This document shows, piece by piece, positions 44,601-57,550 of a DNA stretch of 64,000 nt. Within the stretch, counting starts at the first letter, position 1, and each line of letters starts with the position of its first letter. A model generated the notes under the pieces. That model ran no database searches, was not told where the DNA came from, and worked only from the letters and a program-made list of their open reading frames with translations. The position numbers were made by a program, and so were the translations under genes. Origin of the DNA: Phytophthora sp. 'mugwort' (lineage: Eukaryota; Oomycota; Peronosporomycetes; Peronosporales; Peronosporaceae). The stretch covers positions 1,550,001 through 1,614,000 of the forward strand of contig JAUCEF010000007.1 of the NCBI GenBank assembly GCA_033558025.1, in the 5' to 3' direction.

Positions 44601-45266
44601 ATGGTAATGCGCTGTTCAGGTTGTGGATGTGGAAGTGAGACCAGCTAAAGTGCACCACAAGTCGCCGGACAAACGTGCACACCTCAACGGCGAATGGTCT
44701 AGTGCTCTTACTAGGCTACCAGTTTACGTATACGATGCGGTTTGTGCAAGGTGGTACATTCAAGTTGATGCAAAGGGTTTAAGTAAACCATACGTCCGAG
44801 AAATGCTCTTTACTCCGCAACTGCGATGGTACCGAGGTACTGTTTGTTAGCTATATTCTATTAGGTATTCATGTAGCCAAATCACACCATCGTTGAGGTG
44901 TTCTGAATGTCCTCGCTTTCTTGCCATCGCTATATCAGCTTTGGCAGGGGGTTTATTTTCATTTTTCTCGTGTTCTCGATCGCACGCCAAAGCTCGTGCA
45001 CCAGTCGTTGTGTCAGCCCGTTTGCAAGCTTGCAGGAATGGTTAGGTCGAAAAAATTCTTACATTTAAAACGGCTGCTGCCCGAGGAAGGTCTTTTGCAA
45101 CTCACATTGTGCTTTCTACTCAAAATTTTCATGCGCGATTCATCGAATCAATCACGCAGCAAATCGCGAAACGCTTTTGTTGACTATGAAACCATTACGT
45201 ACGATTAAATTCATTGCGTGCGCATAGACCAGGCATTTTCAAAGGACTGGAAGGTTGAGTTTGGGC
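44601..45266. other. Unassigned stretch
   Basis: Short plus-strand frames (75 aa from 44623, 95 aa from 44921) lack known motifs. Nothing else is seen. Confidence 0.3.
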
Positions 45267-45343
45267 GATTCGCTCAATCGGCCAATTTTAGCAATATAGG
45301 TGGTGGATTCGCTCAATCGGCCAACTTCGCAATATAGGTGGGA
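45267..45343 (+). repeat. Two-copy tandem repeat, about 38 bp
   Basis: GATTCGCTCAATCGGCCAA begins both units (45267 and 45306) and each ends with GCAATATAGGTGG. The units are 39 and 38 bp and differ at a few positions. Confidence 0.85.
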
Positions 45344-45779
45344 AGCGCAATACCTATCCTTTTCTATAGCTGAATCCCTAGCCCCATAAATCGATTGCTT
45401 TCTCCTGCCCAAGTGCGCACAAAAAGGCCACAAGCATTGTGACCACGTTCCAGCCCAGCTCGTTTGCAGTGCACCCGCTCCCCTGCCAAGTCATTTGCCC
45501 CCGGCACTCTGCTCGACCCCGCTCAAGTAGATGCCGTGTGTTCGCCTCGACTTTCAATTCTTAGACTCGTATGAAGACATCTCTACTGCGCCTCCTCTTG
45601 AGTTCGTTCTGCAATCTTTCGCTGTCTCTAAGCCTTTCATGTAAAGCGTTGGGCGGTGCTTTTAAAGGTACCTGTCAACGGGCCTTCAGTGTAAGCCGAA
45701 ACTCGGCCTAGTGAGGAGGACTGCAGCCAGAGCACTCGTGCACTCAGTCGTCCGCGTAGCGGCCGACAGCCTAGTGACA

Positions 45780-46876
45780 GCCACGATGCTCAAGCCACGT
45801 CCGCCTCAAGTTCGCTCCGAGTACCCCCGTCAGCTCTCCGCCGACTCGTTGCCCTAAGCAATCTCGCTTCTAAGAATTCCGACGACCTTCGGTCCAACGC
45901 TCTCAAGCTCGCCCCCACGCCAGCTGCGCCATCTGAACCACACCGGATGTGCATCCCTTGCCCCACGGTGGTAAAGAAGAGGCACCTGTGAGATATGCTG
46001 AATGAGCTTGCCATGGGAGATCGACCTAAAGCTTGGAAAGACGCCCGTCAACACAGACTTATCCAGGACTTCAAGCTTATCCCCAACGCTGGCATCCACT
46101 TCACCTGTGCATCGTATGACACGACTACCAAATTCAGCCTGGTCAAGCTCAGCGCTTTTGGTTCCCAGATCCAGATCGCGAGATTGTCGAGGTATGACCC
46201 ACGGTACTACGTTGACCCGGTTCGGCTACCCGATGAAGTTACGGATCGTATGATCTTTGACTGGTTCGAACGCCATGAGGCTCCGCCCACGTGCATCCTA
46301 CCAACGTTTTTTACGCAACGGGCTCTCGTCCCGCGAATGGACCGTCTATTTGGGCCAGGATACTTCTCCGCAAACGTTGGTTACCTCCGAGTCTGCACCT
46401 TTACGGCAGATAGAATTATCTTCTCCGGAAGATGGGATGGTCAACCTACGTGCGTGCTGCGTAAAGCGCGAGGTGACCTGTTACAACCGTGTGACACCAC
46501 CCTCTATCCTCAAGCGGTAAGCTTGAAAAAGGGGCTCGAAGGAAAGCCGAAGCAGCGGCCTCGCCTGATCCGAACCCACACCCATCAACTGGATATTTTT
46601 CGAAGGATTTGCCTCTGGATTTTCTTTGTATCTGAAACAATCCATCCAGCAAGCCAAACAGGCCGCTTCGAAGCCAGACAATCGTTCCGAGACATCCGAA
46701 GACGCATGTCTATTGGTGACTCTCCGTCCGCAATTGATGACGATGCGAGCGACGCCGGATCAAGTTCATCTGGTACCTCGTTGACGACGTTCCTGCTAGA
46801 CAAGATACCTGTCACTCTTTTAATCCTGACGCGGCTCTATGTTCCAAAGCAGCCAACAACCGCAGTGCTCTATTAG
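45780..46876 (+). pseudogene. LINE ORF1-like protein
   Basis: The longest intact part, 45995-46876, encodes 293 aa (MLNELAMGDRPKAWKDARQH...). The frame extends upstream to about 45780 through a Ser/Pro-rich segment, interrupted by a TGA at about 45990. No zinc knuckle is visible. It is assigned as ORF1 only because it lies directly before the endonuclease region in the same orientation. Its biochemical role (RNA binding) is inferred from that position. Confidence 0.45.
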
Positions 46877-47039
46877 CCGGGGGCGGCACCGAGTCTGGGG
46901 GAATCGAACACCGTTTCCTACAACAATGAATCGACCCATGGCATCGCTCAAGCTTCAAGCCTGACCACGCCATAATATTACGGTCCTCTATGGTGTGACG
47001 ACGTGGACCTGGACGCCACCCGCTGGCACTACGACTAAA

Positions 47040-49990
47040 TGTGAACGGGCTTCATAAGCCAAGCCGCCAATTCTACCAGGATCTTCTAACGCGTTACCAC
47101 GTTGTTGCTCTACAGGAAACCAAGCTCTCGAGCCCCAAGGCTTAAGCAATTCTGTCAAGCCGTCGATGCTTGAGCTCGTGCTTTCGGGTCAACCAAGGCA
47201 CTCGCTCGTACCAACGCCACACCGGAGCGACTCTCGTTTTCAACGGAGCCCGTCCCAAATCTCCAGGATGTGACCTCCACTTTCACAGACTCACCTATTC
47301 TAAGCAATCGGTATATGGTGATATCTGCGAAGTTGGAGTCACTCCAACATTTCTTTCACGTGGTGTATAGGCCGGCTCAACCATTTGGGCGCCCCACATT
47401 TTGTTCGTTACTACCACGTGGCTTTGACGACTCTGCACTACATGTTGTATTGGGCGATCTCAATATGACTATGGACCCAGAACTAGATCATGCCTCGGCG
47501 TCCTTCACCTGCCACGATAACGGTAAATCAGACATCTCGGACTGGATAATCCACTTGGGCCTCATTGATTTCTGGCGCTTGAAGCACCCGATAACACAGG
47601 AATTTACAGGCCCCTCGTCGAAAAACCGGTGACTACTGCCTCACTAGTGTGGACCCTTACGACAAATTCATTCGCTCTCTCAAGTGCCCATGTCTACCAG
47701 GCAATGGTGATCATATCCCAGTGGAATTCTCGGCTTCGTCGGATGACTCCTCTCTACCCGACAAACACCCGTTCAAGTGTCCTCGTGGTTGATCCGGTGT
47801 GAGAAGTCCAAGATCAACTTCAGTAGAACCTGACACGCCTCATGTCCACTATGGACCCCAGTCGTAATCCTTGGATGTATTCTCGATGACCACAAGCGCC
47901 GCGACCGCATTTTCCTGAGCCAAAAATACCTAAGGCGAAAGCGCGCCACAGCCGCCCAGCTACGGGACATACCCATGCTCTTCAAGATTCGGAACGGCAA
48001 TTCGTTCTTGACCCAAGTGACATCAGCATACGTAGACGGGAAGAAACCCAGGAAGCATTCTCGAATTTAGCACTGCTCTACGAGAACGCATTCGATTGCC
48101 AGGTTTTGGCTCGGATTTTGCAACAGCGAAAACATAGTCCAGGTACTTCTTTCGGGCCCCTGCGGCAGCTGACATTTTGCTGACTATATCTTCGGTCGGG
48201 CTGATCTGACGTCCGCCGATCGGCCTACACCCCGCCATCCGAGAGCGGGCAGATCGGATCGATCGTATTCGCCGATCGGCATACAGGTTCCGACATTTTT
48301 GATCTGTCAGATCGGCATACATGTTCTGACATACACGATCTGGCAGATGGAGCCGATCGGTGTTTGCAGATCGACATAACGTTCTGACATCCGCGATCTG
48401 TCAGATCGGGATTTGATCAGCAATCATCCTTGGGGATGGGCAAGTGTGAGGACGGTACGTGTTGTGTGGTTGAAGAAGGACAGAATTCAGGTGATTCAGG
48501 TGGTACGAGATAGGGTTCGGGATGGGTGAAATAGGACAAGAAAAGGATAAACAACAATCAGACTCGAATTTGCATTGGACGACTTAGGCGTTTTTAAGTA
48601 CCGCAGGAAGGGATCTACATTGGCCCTCCAAGGTATCAACAACTCCGATGTAGCAGGTCAAGCGTCGTAGTGAGAGGATCGGATCGTATATTGGCCGACT
48701 CCCCTCCACGCTAGCGAACTTCTGCTCAAGCGCATACCCCGATCGATCGGCGTTCAGTGCTTGGCCGACGATCGTCTCGTCTCTCAACTCGCAAGATCCC
48801 GCTAAAGGAGCTGCAGGCAACTCAAGGAAAGGAAAGGAACAACGCCACACGGCAACCTCGGCCTCGGTTCAAGTCCAGGCCGCCGATCAAAGGTTGACTA
48901 CCTCAGATCGGAACCAATAACGGCAGCAGAGAGAAGACTGCCGCGCTGCTCCACGCCCCCGCGTCCCGCCAGGACGTTCAAGAATTACATCGCTGCATTG
49001 TTCGGAGTCCCAAGAGAGCCGATCCAGCCCACCGACAGGTATACTTGGTGAGACCAAGTTTAGCTGATCACGGATCATCGGGGAACCCCCCCCCATTAGT
49101 CGGTGTCTGGGCACAGTTGGGAAGCGGAACGGGTCTTAATCATATTGACCGATCCCGCTACACCACAACTACGTCATCAAGAACACTGTTCGTGGGGAAG
49201 CGCCGGGTACCGATGGCTTGCCGGCCGAATACAATCAGCTTTTCCCGTCTGAGTGGGCAATGGTACTGGACTTAATTTACACTGCCCAATTCCGGAAGGT
49301 CGTACGACAAAGTTCCAACGCTGGGCCAATCTCTCGCTTTTAATTAAGGAGGGTTCCCGTTCTTACCCGAAGAACTACCGACCTTTGCACCTCCTGAATC
49401 AAGACGCCAAATTTGGACCTAAGGCTTTGGCGTAAAAACACACCTACCCACGTTGCTGGGGGTGGATCAATTCGGTTTCGTGCATGGCCGAGCCATTCGC
49501 CATACATTTCGGTACGGCTTGTATATGATGGCTCACTGTAGCAAGAAAAACAGGCGAGACCCGGCCGGTGCCATTTGCCTTGACTTCGAGAAGGCTCTTG
49601 ACAGTGCCAACTGGCAGGCGTTAGACATTGCACTCGGTTGTTGGGACTTCGGCTCCGATTTCGCCACTGAGTATTGATTTCCTTCAACGGGATTCTGGTA
49701 CAAGAGCTCATCAGAAAACTCACTTTCTGAGTTCTTTAGCCTCGGCGCAGAAGTTCGTCAAGGCGATCCACTTTTTTTCTCCGGACTATTTAATAGTCCC
49801 GGAGAAACAAATTTTGTCCTCTTCATTGAGCCGCCACTGTGCTACCTTCGCGCAGTCAACTTGGCATTCAGCACTATATATACGTGGACCACCACTGGAC
49901 AAAATACTCTTAGCCCCCATTACTCGAAGAAGATGCGCAAATAAAGAAAATCTTAGGAATGAAGCCGCTCCCGATGATGACTGCTGAGGT
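47040..49990 (+). pseudogene. LINE endonuclease and reverse transcriptase
   Basis: The apurinic-type endonuclease starts with NVNGL and YHVVALQETKLSS (47090-47130, Q-E-T-K motif kept). It continues with VVLGDLNMTMDPELDHASA (about 47445) and ends with NGDHIPVEF (47710; relatives have SDH). The reverse transcriptase is visible at 49370-49700: NYRPLHLLNQDAKFGPKALA, DQFGFVHGRAIRHTFRY and ICLDFEKALDSANWQALD, the last holding the first catalytic aspartate. The YADD box is not found. Many frameshifts and stops make this a pseudogene. Confidence 0.7.
48274..48403 (+). repeat. Three-copy tandem repeat, about 36 bp
   Basis: Units at 48274-48309, 48310-48345 and 48369-48403 share the pattern GATCGGCATAC...TTCTGACAT...GATCTGTCA, with a 23-bp spacer before the third. 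Partial copies of GATCGG continue on both sides. Confidence 0.8.
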
Positions 49991-50083
49991 CGCCTACGTC
50001 AAGGCGGACGCCAAGAATGCTATCTACCTCGCTCAGCAAGCCAAACAACGAAGACGCATCTCCTTGGAGAAGGCCTAAGCTAC

Positions 50084-51555
50084 TCGTATGCTACCACTTC
50101 AGCGGTCGCATACGCACCAGCAGTACTAACTGAAATATACATTTTAGGGGCCAAGTTGACTCCGCTTGACAAACGTGTACACTTCAACGCATATCACGAT
50201 GAAAGACAGAACAGAGCTGAACATACAACATTCATATACAAATCTACCGCGCTGGTACTGCGGTGTGCACTATCAACTTCCCCTCCACTACGATCGGAAT
50301 GTCCGCCGCCGCACCGCTTAGTAGATGTGCGCGTTGAAGTGGTCGGCAGTCATGACCTTCGCCTAGGCCTAAGCAAAGACGTGCCTAGCACGCCCTCTCC
50401 CTATGCGAACAGCTAAATCGCCTCCTGCAGCTCGGGCGCCGCCAGCAGCGCCAGGTCGGTGTCCATCATGTACGCGTCCTTTTCCTCCTCCTTGACCTCC
50501 TTCGCGGACACCTCCACACACGTATCGTTCGACAGTACTTGGAGGTACTCGCTCGTCAACACCAGCGAGTATTAATGTACGAGCCGATGTAGCTCCGCGT
50601 CTTCTGCTGCGCGGCTGACTCACCGGCGTCACCGCTCGTAGAGAGACATGCCCAGGATCTTGATTTTATGGTGGGCGGCGATCAGCGTCGTGTTGTAATA
50701 CTTGCGCGTTATCGGCGTCCACGCGGCCGCCCCCCAGGAAGCCGGTGATAACGTTGCCTGCGTCCTCCAGGGCGACCTAGCCGGCCATCACGAGCAGTTC
50801 GGCCGCCAACAGCGTCGGGTACGACCCTCCACTCGCTCCAACGCGGCGACGATCTTGTCCACGCCGACGCTCACATGCCAGTTCTGCTCAGGATAGAAAA
50901 GGATGCGGGCGTCGTTGCAGCCACTCGCGTAGTCCGTGACGCGGGACGTCAACGCCCACTGCCGCGCCGCGTACACGAACAGTACACCGTTCTACTGCGC
51001 TGCGTCGCTGTTTGAGTCGCCCGTGAGACTGTCCACCGACTTGGCCAAAGCAAGCTGACGCCCCAGCTCACGTTGTCGAAGTTCGGCATCGACCTCGCCC
51101 ACGTAGTCTGCGTGGTTGGCACCGTCGCGGCAAGACCATGACGTGAGACGCAGTTCCAGGTACTTGACGTCCGCGCTCTTCTGAAAGTGAGGGCAACTAG
51201 CCGAGCGCCGCCGCTACGCGGCGTTGGGTTTAGTTTTAGTCCCAGTGGGTGGACCTGCATATGCGCTGCAATCCCAGCCCGTCAAGACCGAGCGGGAGCG
51301 GCACCACTCGCGCCTCGCACACCCTGCATCTGGCCTCTAATTTTGAGGACGCAGGCTAAATATATACATCAAGTTTCAACCAATCATTCATTTATATTTC
51401 CCACTAATGGCCACCATCGGCGGAATGTTGTTTTAGCAACGGGGGCCGCCTTCGCTGCGCTCGGCAGCCAATGAGATTGCGTCTAGAATCACGTTATGGC
51501 GCGACAGACGGCAGGAGCGACATTAGCGTTGCGTTTTAGGATAACGGACGAGAGA
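50084..51555 (-). other. Unidentified decayed coding-like stretch
   Basis: The minus strand between about 51200 and 50420 shows coding-like composition in shifting frames, for example AARQWALTSRVTDYASGCND and WHVSVGVDKIVAALERVEG (50980-50820) and YYNTTLIAAHHKIKILGMSL (50700). The pattern of open stretches joined by frameshifts suggests another eroded transposon protein. I do not recognise the family. Confidence 0.35.
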
Positions 51556-52027
51556 TGTAATGGGGCGTGTTCCTGATGGATGGCCCATGACCAGTTGGTG
51601 TGACTACACACTATGGGGCGCCCACTCACTAGGTATGGATCGTATTTAGGAGAGAAGACGCACCACTAAGTACGGGTCGCACTTAGACGAAAGACACAGT
51701 TAGGTACGAATCGTACCTAGGTGAAAGACACCTTTAGGTACGAATCACACTTAGGAATGATACATGGCTTGAGAACCACCCATTGAGAAACCGGAGACGT
51801 AGGGGATGCATTAATTAGGCAGTTTACAGTAAGTAGGAACATAGGAGGATGTTAATAAAGACTCAGTTAAAGTTTAACCTAGAAGTTCGCAAGTCGTGGG
51901 AACCCTGTCCCGCAGACTATAGGAAAGCCAGGCTTTCCTCGTGCGATAAGAAGACAGAGACGCAGGACGTCTGTCTCGGTTAGGAGCTACGTTTCCTCAG
52001 GCCAGGGTGCGTGTGACCCCCGTCACA
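51556..52027 (+). repeat. 5' LTR of the Gypsy element
   Basis: 472 bp from TGTAATGGGG to CCGTCACA, with TG...CA ends; inverted relative to the solo LTR at 32114-32584 and differing at only a few positions by eye. The upstream flank is AGAGA (51551-51555). The unit contains internal repeats of AGGTACGAATCGTACCTAGG-like palindromic words at 51660-51750. Confidence 0.9.
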
Positions 52028-52029
52028 CC

Positions 52030-52047
52030 TGGTAGCACCTGTAGTCA
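52030..52047 (+). other. Primer-binding site
   Basis: TGGTAGCACCTGTAGTC begins 2 nt after the LTR end. Starting with TGG, the complement of a tRNA CCA tail, it fits a minus-strand primer site. The matching tRNA was not identified. Confidence 0.6.
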
Positions 52048-52095
52048 ATCCCGTGACCGTCGCGCATTGATATAACAATCAAGTTCTCTTTAAGT

Positions 52096-53165
52096 ATGGA
52101 AGACTCGGGGAGTCGAATGCCGTCTCGCCAAAACTTCCCTCAACCCTCGGATGCCCACTGGCCCACGTTAGAGAAGATGGTTAGTTTTCTAGGCGAGCAG
52201 GCTTTCGCTGAATTCCCCTCACACTCTGCGGAAGACCACAGAGCCCGCGTTGAGCATTTTGACAAGTAAGAGACCTCGATCATCGCACATGTGAGCGCTG
52301 CGGCCCAAGAAGCTGCACGCGCGACAGTACGGGCAAAAAAGCCCAAAGCGCAGCTCAATCCGCTGCGCGGGAGTCCGTTACCTTCGCTACGCGCCAAGGA
52401 TCGACGAAGGCGGTCAAGATGACGGTTCCCAAGTTCGACGGGAAGGAGTCGGACAGCTTGGTCTTCTCGATCCGCGGGATCGAGATCGCGCTGAGCGCGG
52501 GACAGATCTATGATGCGAGATCTCAAGTCGCCTTCGCCCTGTCCAACCTGGGGGGTCGGGCACGCTCATGGGCCATGGCTCTCGAGACCTCGTCTTCGGG
52601 GTATCGACTCATTGTCTTCATGGAACAAGAACTCCGCAAGAATTTTCTGTTGGCCAATGTGACATATCGCCATCGCTCCCTGTTCTTGCGATGCAAGCAA
52701 GGCAAGCGTTCCCTCCAAGGTTATGTCATGCAACTTCAAAAATTGGAAGTGGCGATGGCCGGAGCTCCTCTCTAGGAGGACGTGAAGGTCACGGTGTTCA
52801 TGGACGGTGTCCGCACGGGTCCGGTACGGACGGAGCTCTTCCGGCGTCAACCCAAGACCTTCAACGAGGCAGTACACCTCGCTCTGCTAGAAGACCACTG
52901 TGTGCGTTCTGCACAGGGGCATGCTGGTCCTTCGGACTCTTCTGAGGCCCCCATCCCTATGGAGACCTCTTCTGCCGAGTCGGCTCGACTCTCCTCGAAG
53001 CAACCACGAGCGAGTGGTCGCTGCTTCGGCTACAACCAAATAGGCCACTTCCGTCGCAGTTGCCCGACAAACCCGTGGCGAGCCAACCGTGGCAAGGCCA
53101 CCTCGGCGTCGCCATCGCTCAATGTAATTGAGTCCGACTTGTCGGAAAACGACGGCTCCCAGTAG
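52096..53165 (+). pseudogene. Gypsy gag
   Basis: Starts at ATG 52096 (MEDSGSRMPSRQNF) and is stopped by TAA at about 52267. The frame changes so that MTVPKFDGKESDSLVFSIRG begins the capsid-like part at 52419, with a further TAG at about 52773. A nucleocapsid zinc knuckle near 53025 reads CFGYNQIGHFRRSC, where the second cysteine of the normal C-x2-C-x4-H-x4-C is a tyrosine. The protein would form the retrotransposon particle; this copy cannot. Confidence 0.7.
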
Positions 53166-53195
53166 GTGCGGGACGCCCTGCTGGGAGACTCCGCT

Positions 53196-56100
53196 CTTCC
53201 CGGTCTATGGTGGCTTCGCCACCTCCCCGTCCGGGGGAGCAAGTCCCTGAGACGACGTTGTTGTTTCTCTCGGTGGCCGCTACGCGGTCTAACCTCGTGG
53301 TCGTCACCACCAGCGTCAAAGGGTTTGAGGAACCTAAGACCATCCTGATCGATTCAAGAGCGCCCTACCAATTTCGCAACGAAAACCAGCGTTGCTAGGA
53401 ACAGTACACTGTATGCTAAACTTTAGAAGACTCTAAGAGTAATCATAATGTATCTGTTCGCTTAGCGACTGGTTCGATTGTATCGACGCGGAAGGTTCTC
53501 CTTCCGTTGCCTCTTAAAACAAATAAATTTGACGACTTTAACTCGGTCGAACCGTTCATTATCCTCGACATGGATGATCGATACAACCTAATCCTCGGCT
53601 GACCTGGCTTGTGAGGCTTGAGCCGTGGATCGACTGGCGCAGTCGCACCATAGGTGCTAGCCACAACCCTCCCGTGGATCGAACTTTGGCGGGTCATGTC
53701 CCCTCCTCATCCCGTGACGGGTTTGTGCACGAGCACCGAGTGCCACGTGAAGAACGACATTTCGCCGCTCTGCCTAACGAGTGGTCGTTTCTGGAACCCA
53801 ATGTGGTCGGGCAGAGGCTCCCACAACGCGATGCGTTCGAGCTGGCTCAGCTCACGCAGATGAGGAAGACGCTGACGTCGGACGTCGCGCAACCAAAGGT
53901 GGTCGAGCAGAGGCTCCCACGAACGAAGAGACTGAAAGCAAGGTTGTATCCCTCCCTACCTGTTGGCCCAGTGAGCGGGGTGTCCACCACTGTGGTCGTT
54001 GATACACTCACGGGAAACCGCAAGGCGGGTGTTGAGCTAACTCCCTTACCGTCGAGAGCAGGCCTCGATGGAACTTAATAGCTCGTCGGTCATGGACCCA
54101 GACGTTCTAGAAGAAGAAAGGGCCTCGCAGAGACAACGGCATTATGGAGGAGCCATTTTAAGGGATATATCGGATCCGTATTATCCTAGTTCTCGGATGT
54201 GGTTTCCGAAGAAAAAAAAAACTTCCGTATTACCACCGGAACGTGGCGTTCGCCACGAAATCGACTTGGAGCCGGGTAACAAGATTGCACCACACGGCTG
54301 TGGCCGCTTCCAAAGGAACAAGTCGATGTGATCGGCGCGTTCTTCGCGACGAAGCATGCCGTCGGCATGGTGTGCGAGTCAAAGTCACCGCACTCGTCCC
54401 CGACGTTTTGTGTGCGCAAACCCAACGGGAAGTGGCGTATGATTCACGTCTTCAACAAACTAAATGCTGCTACCATCCTGGCGTCAACGCCTATTCTCAG
54501 AAGGATGTGTTGTAGAACAACATGAAGGAGGGCTGTACGGTGTTCAGCGCGCTCGACATGGTCGATGGGTACTATCAGCTACTGATGCGGGAATCGGGAA
54601 TCGGATATTCCTCTGACAGCAGTGAGTACTCCCAGCGGGATGCTGTGTGAATGGTTGGTGATACCCCAAGGGCTATCCAACGCGCCAGTGATGTTCAATC
54701 GCTTGGTGACACAGCTATTCCGGCCGCTGCGGCACTTTGTGCAGGCTTACTTCGACGATATCTTTGTTTACAGCCGCGCTGCAGATGGAAAGACCGACGT
54801 TGAAATGCATATTGTACACCTCCGTGAGGTTTTGTTGTGCATGAGGGAGAATCGTTTGTATGCAAATATTAACAAGTGCATCTTCGACGCGGAGGAAATC
54901 CGTTCCTCGGGTGCTTCCTTGGGAATGATGGCATAAGGGCTGCCCTCAAGAAGATTGAAGCAATCTCGCAGTGGTCTCTGCCTACCTCCCAACGGGAACT
55001 GCGCAAGTGGCTCGGCCTCGCCAACTACTTACACAAGTTTAGCGAGAACTACGCTGAGTTGGCCAGGCCTTTGACGAACCTTCTAACGAAAGAAACGGAA
55101 TGGTTATGGACCGATGAGGCTCAGAGAGCCTTCGAAGCCATTAAGCAGAGTCTGCAGAGTGCCCCAATTCTGGCACTCTCCGACGAGGATCGTCCGTTTA
55201 GCGTGGTGTGTGACGCCTCTGGCTTTGTCTTCAGCTGCGCCCTGCTACAAGTTAATGCCGAAGGCAGGGAGAGGGTGATTCCGTTCCAATCCCGGCAGCT
55301 GAAAGCTGCGGAAAGAACTACCCTGTCCATAACAAGGAACTTCTCGCGACGAAGTACGCGCTAGTGAAGTTCAGGGTTCATCTGCTGGGCAGCAAGATCT
55401 TTGTGATCTACACAGACCATGCGTCGAGGACAGCGACCTCGTCGCCGCATCTCTCCCAGCGCATGGCGTGATGGCTATCGTTCTTCGCCGAGTACAACTT
55501 CACGATAGCTTACAAGCCGGGTATGCAAGACCTGGCAGACGCGCTCTCCAGGAGACCAGACTACGGGCTAGCACACGCCGTGCTTCTCGAGTCGCCACTC
55601 CACGAGCGGATTCGTGAAGCTTACCAGAAGATGATGATCTCAGAGATTTAGTACAAGTGCTGCCCGTGGGCTCTGGTAACGCCCAGATTACGGTTCGTCA
55701 ACGCGCGCGGTTGCACCGCTATACCCTCTCAGGATTTTCTCCACTACCAAGTAGACAAAGAGGACGATCATCGCCTGGTCGTGCCCAACAACGACACCCT
55801 GAGGCATCAAATCCTCTTTGAGGCCCACGACACGGCGCTTAGTGGCCACTTGGGTCGAAAAAACACGTAGATGTCAGTGGCACGGGATTACTGGTGGCCC
55901 CATATGTATAAGTGAGTTCGATCTTACGTCCAGACGTGCGAGACCTGGCAAACCCTCGCCCTCTTCGGCAGCGCCATTAATGCGCTTGCCGGTTCCGGCT
56001 GACTGTTGGCGCTCGGTGAGCAATATACATCACTCTTCGAGTTACCGCCCGATGGGAAAGGCCATACTGGCATCTTGGTCTTCGTTTGCCGGCTGAGCAA

Positions 56101-57550
56101 GATGGTACGGCTGGTGGCCGTGAAGAAGTGTATGACAGCGCCGCAGGCGGCTCAACTCTTCATTGCCAACGTCTTCCGTCATCACGGCCTCCCAGAGGCA
56201 TTTGTCAGTGACAGAGACCCTCGGGTTCTATCCAACTTCTGGCAACACCTGTTCCGACTTCTCGGTACGAAGTTGGATGTCCACGGCGGACCATCCACAG
56301 ACCGATGGTTAAACCGAACGCGTCAACCGTCTTGGAAGACGTCTTGCGCAGCGTCTGCGTGGCAGAACCCCACGAAGTGGAGCACGCAGTTGGAGAAAGT
56401 GGAATTGCGCTGAATAACGCGGTTCACGTGTCCACGGGATTCACCCCGTTCTACGTTAATGGGTTGCAGCATCCGCGTACGCCGTTATTATTGCCTCCGG
56501 CTTCTGATTTGAATGAGGAAGGGTATGTCGTTGACGACCCAATGGGTCTCAAAGGCGTAGGTCCGTCCGTAAAACGGAACCTTCTTTCCTTCATCGAGGC
56601 TGGGGCAGCGATTCGTGCTCGCGTCCGTGACGCCATGGCAGCCGCCCAAGATCTACAAAAGGGAAACAGTGACCGCCGTTGGCGCAGCAACACACAAGTG
56701 TTTAAAATTGGGGACTTGATATTATTAAATGCCAAAACGCTTCCTATACACGAAGTGTCTTAGGTAGGGATCACAAAATTCAGGCCACGAATCGTGGGGG
56801 CCGTTCATGGTCATTGGAGTCCACGGCAACGCTGCACGCTGGATCTGCCATCGTCCATGGCGACGCATCCAGCGTTCTACGTCGGCATGCTCAAAGCGCA
56901 CCATGAGGCGGAGCGCCTTCCACCGGGTCTGTCCGAGACCCCGTGTAGCGACGCAGAGCGCTCTGCACCACGCGCATTAGAGTCTCCTCATTCACAGGCG
57001 CCGAAGACGACCGCGCAACAGAAGCAGCCCTCGCAGGTTCGATAGGCGGGTGCCGCTCGAGGCGTCGGATGCGGTCATAGAGATCCCGGATCCACCCAAC
57101 CTGCTCTTGGAGCGAATGACGGACATGCATCTCAGACTGCGTCAAGTCCTGCTCCAGGCGACCCACCTTCGCCCACCGGCGGTGCCTCTCCGTGCCTATG
57201 TCGGGCGCCTGGCGCAACTCCCGCTCCAATCGCGTCTCCAGGAGCTGTTGGAGTCACGCAAAAAAGCGATCATATCCGTTCGATGAACATCCAGAAGGCT
57301 CGGGCAACTCGCCATCGCTTCGGCGGGGTCAATTCGAGCCGCGACGACCCAGCAACGGCCGCTCCGGCCTCCTCCACCCCTACTGGGTAATGATGGGGAG
57401 GAGTACTTCCATGTGGAGAAGCTGGTAAAACACCGGAGGTGTGAGGGCGTCGACCAGTTCTGGTGAAATGGCGCGGTTATCCCTAGTCCGATAATACGTG
57501 GGAGACGGAAAGCCGCCTCGCGGTGGACTGCGCCGACATCGTGGACGCTT
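53196..57550 (+). pseudogene. Gypsy pol with chromodomain
   Basis: The protease active site appears as ILIDSRAPYQF (about 53345), with arginine in place of glycine of D-S/T-G. Reverse transcriptase shows KPNGKWRMIHVFNKLNA (54420) and FVQAYFDDIFVYSR with the catalytic DD (54740). RNase H begins PFSVVCDASGF (55195). The integrase has HDTALSGHLGRKNT (55830), a DYWWPHMYK zinc-binding region, then HTGILVFVCRLSKMVRLVAV and FVSDRDPRVLSNFWQ (56200). The end is a chromodomain in two frames: YFHVEKLVKHRRCEGVDQF (57410) and VKWRGYP-stop-SDNTWETE with CADIVDAY (57470-57550). Chromodomains steer integration to marked chromatin. Many stops and frameshifts; inactive. Confidence 0.75.

Larger units (their letters stand above)
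45770..50083 (+). mobile_element. Decayed non-LTR retrotransposon (LINE)
   Basis: A two-ORF LINE on the plus strand: ORF1 (45780-46876), then an endonuclease/reverse-transcriptase ORF2 (about 47040-49990). Numerous stops and frame changes. A stretch at about 48.1-49.05 kb with tandem repeats does not look like LINE coding sequence and may be an insertion. The ends were not defined exactly. Confidence 0.7.

Noticed and set aside
49340..49723. 127-aa minus-strand frame opposite the LINE reverse transcriptase
   Set aside because: Antisense shadow of a region whose plus-strand motifs match reverse transcriptase.
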